Source of the DNA: a candidate division LCP-89 bacterium | GTDB lineage: Bacteria; Electryoneota; B3-LCP | Length of the DNA stretch: 8,519 nucleotides | Assembly: GCA_025774735.1 (NCBI GenBank) | Contig: JALGZU010000121.1 | Coordinates: forward strand, 1 to 8,519 | Direction of reading: 5' to 3' | Shown: positions 5,818 through 8,519 of the stretch, in pieces | Numbering within the stretch: the stretch's first letter is position 1 | Layout: each line of letters begins with the position of its first letter | Notes under the pieces: generated by a model | The model's input: only the letters and a program-made list of their open reading frames with translations | What the model was told of the DNA's origin: nothing | Database searches by the model: none | Position numbers and translations under genes: made by a program

Positions 5818-7869
5818 CTATGTATTAATCCGTATCAGCGCATCCACCGCTGTAAGTCTCTCGCCTTCAGCGAGCATGGGATTGATATCCAGTTCCATCA
5901 CATCCGGATTGGCCATCATAAAGTCGGACACCTGCAGGATTACCTCGATCAGCGTATCCAGATCGACACCCGGTTGGCCCCGGTAGCCGTCAAGGAGCGG
6001 TCGGGACCGGAGCGAACCGATCATCCGCTTCACCTGCTTTTTCGTCAACGGACAGACACCCAGTGCCGTATCCTTAAAAATCTCCACGAAGACACCGCCC
6101 AACCCCACGGCAACCACCGGTCCGAAGGCAGGATCGCGCTTTGCCCCCAAGATCAATTCCAACCCCGGAGGCATCATCCGCTGGAGGAGCAGCTCTTCGG
6201 CAGGGAATTTCCGGTTCAGCTCCTCCCAGGCATTCCGCAGCTCCTCTTCATCGCCAATGTTCAAAAACACCCCGCCGGCTTCGGTCTTGTGCAGTACGGT
6301 CGATGAGTGCACTTTCAGAACCAGCGGATAACCCAGATCCTGTGCCGCCCGCACTGTTGAGCTGTAAATCTGCACGACTTGTTCGTCAACAACCGGGATG
6401 CCGTATTCCGCCAGCGCCTTCTTGGCAGTGGCTTCCGGAACAAGGCCTCCGGTCTGTTCCTGCTTGAAGAACTCCGCCAAGATTTTCGAGGGCGGCTTCA
6501 GCCGTTTTTTTCCCTTCAAAAGTTTCGGGCGCTGGGCGAACTCGACCAGAGCATGATAGGCTCGGACGGCTCTTTCAGGTGTCGGATAGATGGGCACGGA
6601 AGCTTCTTTGAAAAGCCCGGTCAGTTCAGGCGTATCGATGGTGAAAGAGGTGATCGGTTTGTGATGCTTCCTGGTGGCTTTGATGAAGGCCCGGGCGAAT
6701 TCGGTATGGTCCAAACCGACGTTGATGGCGATGACTCCGTCGATGTAATCCTGACCTACCACCTGTTCTACACAAGCTTCGTAATTGGCCGGATTCACCT
6801 GAGGGGTCATGTCGACCGGATTGCTCGTGGCCGAAAATGGCGGAGTCAAGGCGTGAATCTTTTCCTGCAGTTTGGCCGGTAAACGAGGAACCGCGATGCC
6901 CAACCGTTCACAGGTGTCTCCCGCCACAACGCTGGGCCCTCCGGAGATGGTCATGATGGCGACCCGTTTCCCCCGGGGTAACTCCTGCATGGAAAGGGCC
7001 ATCAAAACGTCGAAAAATTCCTCCGATTCTTCAGCAATTAGGACGCCGGCTTCATGCAGAGCAGCCTGGTAGACGTCATAACTGCCCGCCAGTGAACCGG
7101 TGTGAGAAGCGGCGGCGCGCACCCCCGCATCCGTCCGACCTCCCTTGAACGCCACCACCGGGCGGTCAACCGTCACCTTCCGGAGCGCTCGCAAAAACCT
7201 GTCCCCGTCCTTTACGCCCTCGATGAACAGCCCGATGACTTTCGTATCCTCGTCGTCCGCAAGGGCTTCCAGCAGGTCGGCGTGAGAGATATCCGCCTGG
7301 TTGCCGATGGAGAAGAATTTGGACACCCCCATCTCCCGGGCCCGGATCTCATTGAACATGACGCCGCCGAAAGCGCCTGACTGGCTGATGAACGACACCG
7401 TCCCCTTTACCCTCGGGAGTTCCCAGAAATAGGTGCCGTTGAGATTGTCTGTATTGTTGTACACCCCCATGCAGTTGGGTCCCAGAACGCGCAATCCGGT
7501 GGACTTGCACACCGAGGCGATGGCGTCCTGTGCGGCCTGACCCTCATCTCCCGATTCCCCGAAACCGGAGGAGAGCACGACCGCGTTTTTGCAGGAACAG
7601 TTACCCGCTTCCTCGATCACGCCCGGAACCGCCGGACCTGGAATGCTGATCAGCACCAGATCGACCGGATCTCCGATATCCGTTAACGATTTATAGGCTT
7701 TGTGTCCCAGTATATCGCCACCCGAGGGATTGATCGGATAAATCGCGCCTGAATAGCCGTATTCGATGACATTATTCAAGAGGACATACCCCAGCTTTTC
7801 GGGTTTCGTGGAGGCACCGACGACGGCAATGGACTGGGGTTTGAACAGGGATTGCAGGGGGTGAGGCAT
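5818..7869 (-). CDS. ADP-forming acetyl/acyl-CoA synthetase, fused alpha and beta subunits
   Basis: This enzyme interconverts an acyl-CoA (typically acetyl-CoA), ADP and phosphate with the free acid, CoA and ATP, conserving the thioester energy as ATP. It is cytoplasmic, 683 residues, close to the usual ~700 of fused forms. Order of domains: CoA-binding Rossmann domain (1-135; VVGAS 16-20, GPNCMG 130-135); succinyl-CoA-ligase-like domains (about 150-445) with SQSGAFGG and the phospho-histidine loop ASHTGSLAGS (H256); and a C-terminal ATP-grasp domain (about 462-683) with LVLKV, HKTEAGGV and ELDINPML. There is no GNAT domain, unlike Pat-type protein acetyltransferases. Start 7869 is chosen because GGAAGGA lies 8 nt before it and homology begins at once. 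The frame stays open to 8151, but those 94 residues overlap the upstream gene and a terminator and look non-coding. The exact acyl substrate cannot be told from sequence. Confidence 0.95.
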   Translation of the reverse strand: MPHPLQSLFKPQSIAVVGASTKPEKLGYVLLNNVIEYGYSGAIYPINPSGGDILGHKAYKSLTDIGDPVDLVLISIPGPAVPGVIEEAGNCSCKNAVVLSSGFGESGDEGQAAQDAIASVCKSTGLRVLGPNCMGVYNNTDNLNGTYFWELPRVKGTVSFISQSGAFGGVMFNEIRAREMGVSKFFSIGNQADISHADLLEALADDEDTKVIGLFIEGVKDGDRFLRALRKVTVDRPVVAFKGGRTDAGVRAAASHTGSLAGSYDVYQAALHEAGVLIAEESEEFFDVLMALSMQELPRGKRVAIMTISGGPSVVAGDTCERLGIAVPRLPAKLQEKIHALTPPFSATSNPVDMTPQVNPANYEACVEQVVGQDYIDGVIAINVGLDHTEFARAFIKATRKHHKPITSFTIDTPELTGLFKEASVPIYPTPERAVRAYHALVEFAQRPKLLKGKKRLKPPSKILAEFFKQEQTGGLVPEATAKKALAEYGIPVVDEQVVQIYSSTVRAAQDLGYPLVLKVHSSTVLHKTEAGGVFLNIGDEEELRNAWEELNRKFPAEELLLQRMMPPGLELILGAKRDPAFGPVVAVGLGGVFVEIFKDTALGVCPLTKKQVKRMIGSLRSRPLLDGYRGQPGVDLDTLIEVILQVSDFMMANPDVMELDINPMLAEGERLTAVDALIRINT

Positions 7870-7877
7870 GCGGAGAT

Positions 7878-7884
7878 TCCTTCC
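7878..7884 (-). promoter_or_regulatory. Ribosome binding site deciding the CoA synthetase start
   Basis: GGAAGGA on the minus strand, 8 nt upstream of ATG 7869. It supports the short start over in-frame starts further upstream, up to 8151. Confidence 0.85.
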
Positions 7885-7937
7885 GTACTGAACTGATTTA
7901 ATTTGAGCCTCGGCGGATTGTTTTACACTGAAAAATA

Positions 7938-7966
7938 AAGATAATATCGCAGCGTTCGCTAAACAA
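7938..7966 (-). promoter_or_regulatory. Possible sigma-70 promoter of the CoA synthetase gene
   Basis: TTGTTT (7966-7961), 17-bp spacer, TATCTT (7943-7938) on the minus strand, giving a leader of about 60 nt. The match is moderate. It is supported by the upstream terminator, which separates this gene from the one at 8063. Confidence 0.4.
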
Positions 7967-8013
7967 GGGGAAGATGGAATTTGTGATATTGGGAACAAAT
8001 ACTGCAAATAAAT

Positions 8014-8035
8014 AGGGCGCATTTCTGTGCGCCCT
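8014..8035 (-). terminator. Terminator of the sorting-domain protein gene
   Basis: AGGGCGCA (8014-8021) pairs with TGCGCCCT (8028-8035) around a six-base loop. Read on the minus strand, ATTTATTTG follows, 28 bp past the stop of the gene ending at 8063. The T-tract is interrupted but equals that of the related hairpin at 5766-5791. Confidence 0.7.
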
Positions 8036-8062
8036 GACTTTTGAACGTCTGCGGTCTTTTCG

Positions 8063-8519
8063 TTACTTAAGTAAAACCATCCTGCCCGATGCTGTGAAAT
8101 CAGCTGCTCGCATGCGGTAAAGATAAACTCCCGCAGGCAGGTTCGATGCATTGAACATCTTTACATGGTAGCCAGCTTCACACCAGCCATGAACCAGATC
8201 GGTTACGCGGCTACCATGAAGGTCAAAAACGGCCAATTCCACCATACTTGCGGTTGGCAACTGGAAACGGATGAAGGTGGTGGGATTGAACGGATTGGGG
8301 TAGGGTTCATCTATAGCGTAGGTGTCGGGAATGCGGGAAGAAGATCCCTTCCCAATAGCAAGTGGTTCCTCACCTGCACCTAATAGTACCACCTCACTTG
8401 GCTCCGTGTCATTTTCGATAAAGAGCGTGTTATAATAAACGATGGCTTCATCCGGCGCAAAATAGACCGTAATTTCCAGTGTGTCACCTGCAGCCAGCAG
8501 GCTGTCCGCCGGGTCGAAA
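8063..8519 (-). CDS. Secreted protein C-terminus: ASH/Hydin-like Ig domain plus FlgD-like/type IX sorting domain (partial, 5' end outside window)
   Basis: The frame is open to the right edge; 151 residues are visible and the start is missing. The first ~48 residues (LLAAGDTLEITVYFAPDEA, then NTLFIENDTEPSEVVLLGAG) match the end of an ASPM-SPD2-Hydin type beta-sandwich, often repeated in large exported proteins. A linker follows, then DEPYPNPFNPTTFIRFQLP, VELAVFDLHGSRVTDLVHG, NASNLPAGVYLYRMRA and a terminal GRMVLLK. This last ~80-residue unit is the FlgD-like Ig domain that serves as a C-terminal type IX sorting signal in FCB bacteria. The protein is therefore expected to be exported and surface-attached or released. 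Its catalytic or binding domains lie outside the window, so the function is unknown. A GTG at 8392 could be mistaken for a start but sits inside the domain. Confidence 0.9.
   Translation of the reverse strand, partial: FDPADSLLAAGDTLEITVYFAPDEAIVYYNTLFIENDTEPSEVVLLGAGEEPLAIGKGSSSRIPDTYAIDEPYPNPFNPTTFIRFQLPTASMVELAVFDLHGSRVTDLVHGWCEAGYHVKMFNASNLPAGVYLYRMRAADFTASGRMVLLK

Noticed and set aside
5686..7380. Plus-strand frames opposite the CoA synthetase (up to about 206 codons)
   Set aside because: Antisense to a conserved enzyme, arginine/proline/histidine-rich shadow translations, no start signals.
7870..8151. Extension of the CoA synthetase by 94 residues to an upstream ATG
   Set aside because: It runs through a terminator and into the end of the upstream gene, lacks family similarity, and a proper ribosome binding site precedes the internal ATG 7869.
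8063..8392. A 109-residue free-standing gene starting at GTG 8392
   Set aside because: The same frame continues open to the window edge and codes for an Ig-like domain, so this is only the C-terminal part of a longer protein.

Overview
The window looks like chromosomal DNA from a bacterium of the FCB superphylum (Marinimicrobia, KSB1, Ignavibacteria or a related candidate lineage). This is inferred from the protein truncated at the right edge, which ends in a PNPFNP-type, FlgD-like/type IX sorting domain, a hallmark of that superphylum. The clear promoters are ordinary sigma-70 type (TTGACA-N17-TATATT and close variants), not the divergent -33/-7 type of Bacteroidia. Coding DNA is fairly GC-rich. 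The 1.3 kb gene-poor spacer in the middle is visibly richer in A+T.

Left part (1-2322, minus strand): a two-component operon. A soluble GAF-type histidine kinase is followed, with an 8-nt stop/start overlap, by an NtrC-type sigma-54 activator that runs off the left edge. The regulator gene is odd in two ways. Its translation start region is present as a perfect 27-bp tandem duplication. Its receiver domain lacks about 16 residues, including the strand that carries the phospho-accepting aspartate.

Middle (2323-3858): a spacer with no intact protein gene. It holds the kinase promoter, a candidate small RNA with promoter-like boxes and a strong terminator (2679-2817), G-rich and repeated motifs, a 16-bp palindrome, and the last ~44 codons of a tyrosine recombinase. 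That remnant stops about 100 bp from the 3' end of a tRNA-His(GUG) gene on the minus strand, which has its own promoter and terminator. Integrase next to a tRNA 3' end is the usual mark of an old island or prophage integration site.

Right part (3859-8519): lipA (lipoyl synthase) and a secreted, very acidic DUF4097-type repeat protein run on the plus strand. Converging on them is a fused alpha/beta ADP-forming acyl/acetyl-CoA synthetase. Upstream of it on the same strand is the C-terminal part of a secreted protein with an ASH/Hydin-like Ig domain and the sorting domain. The two terminators bounding the CoA ligase gene are near copies of one hairpin cassette.

No new multi-gene system is evident. 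The observations most worth following are the phosphoacceptor-less receiver, the duplicated start region, the candidate small RNA, the integrase remnant at tRNA-His and the acidic solenoid-like protein.
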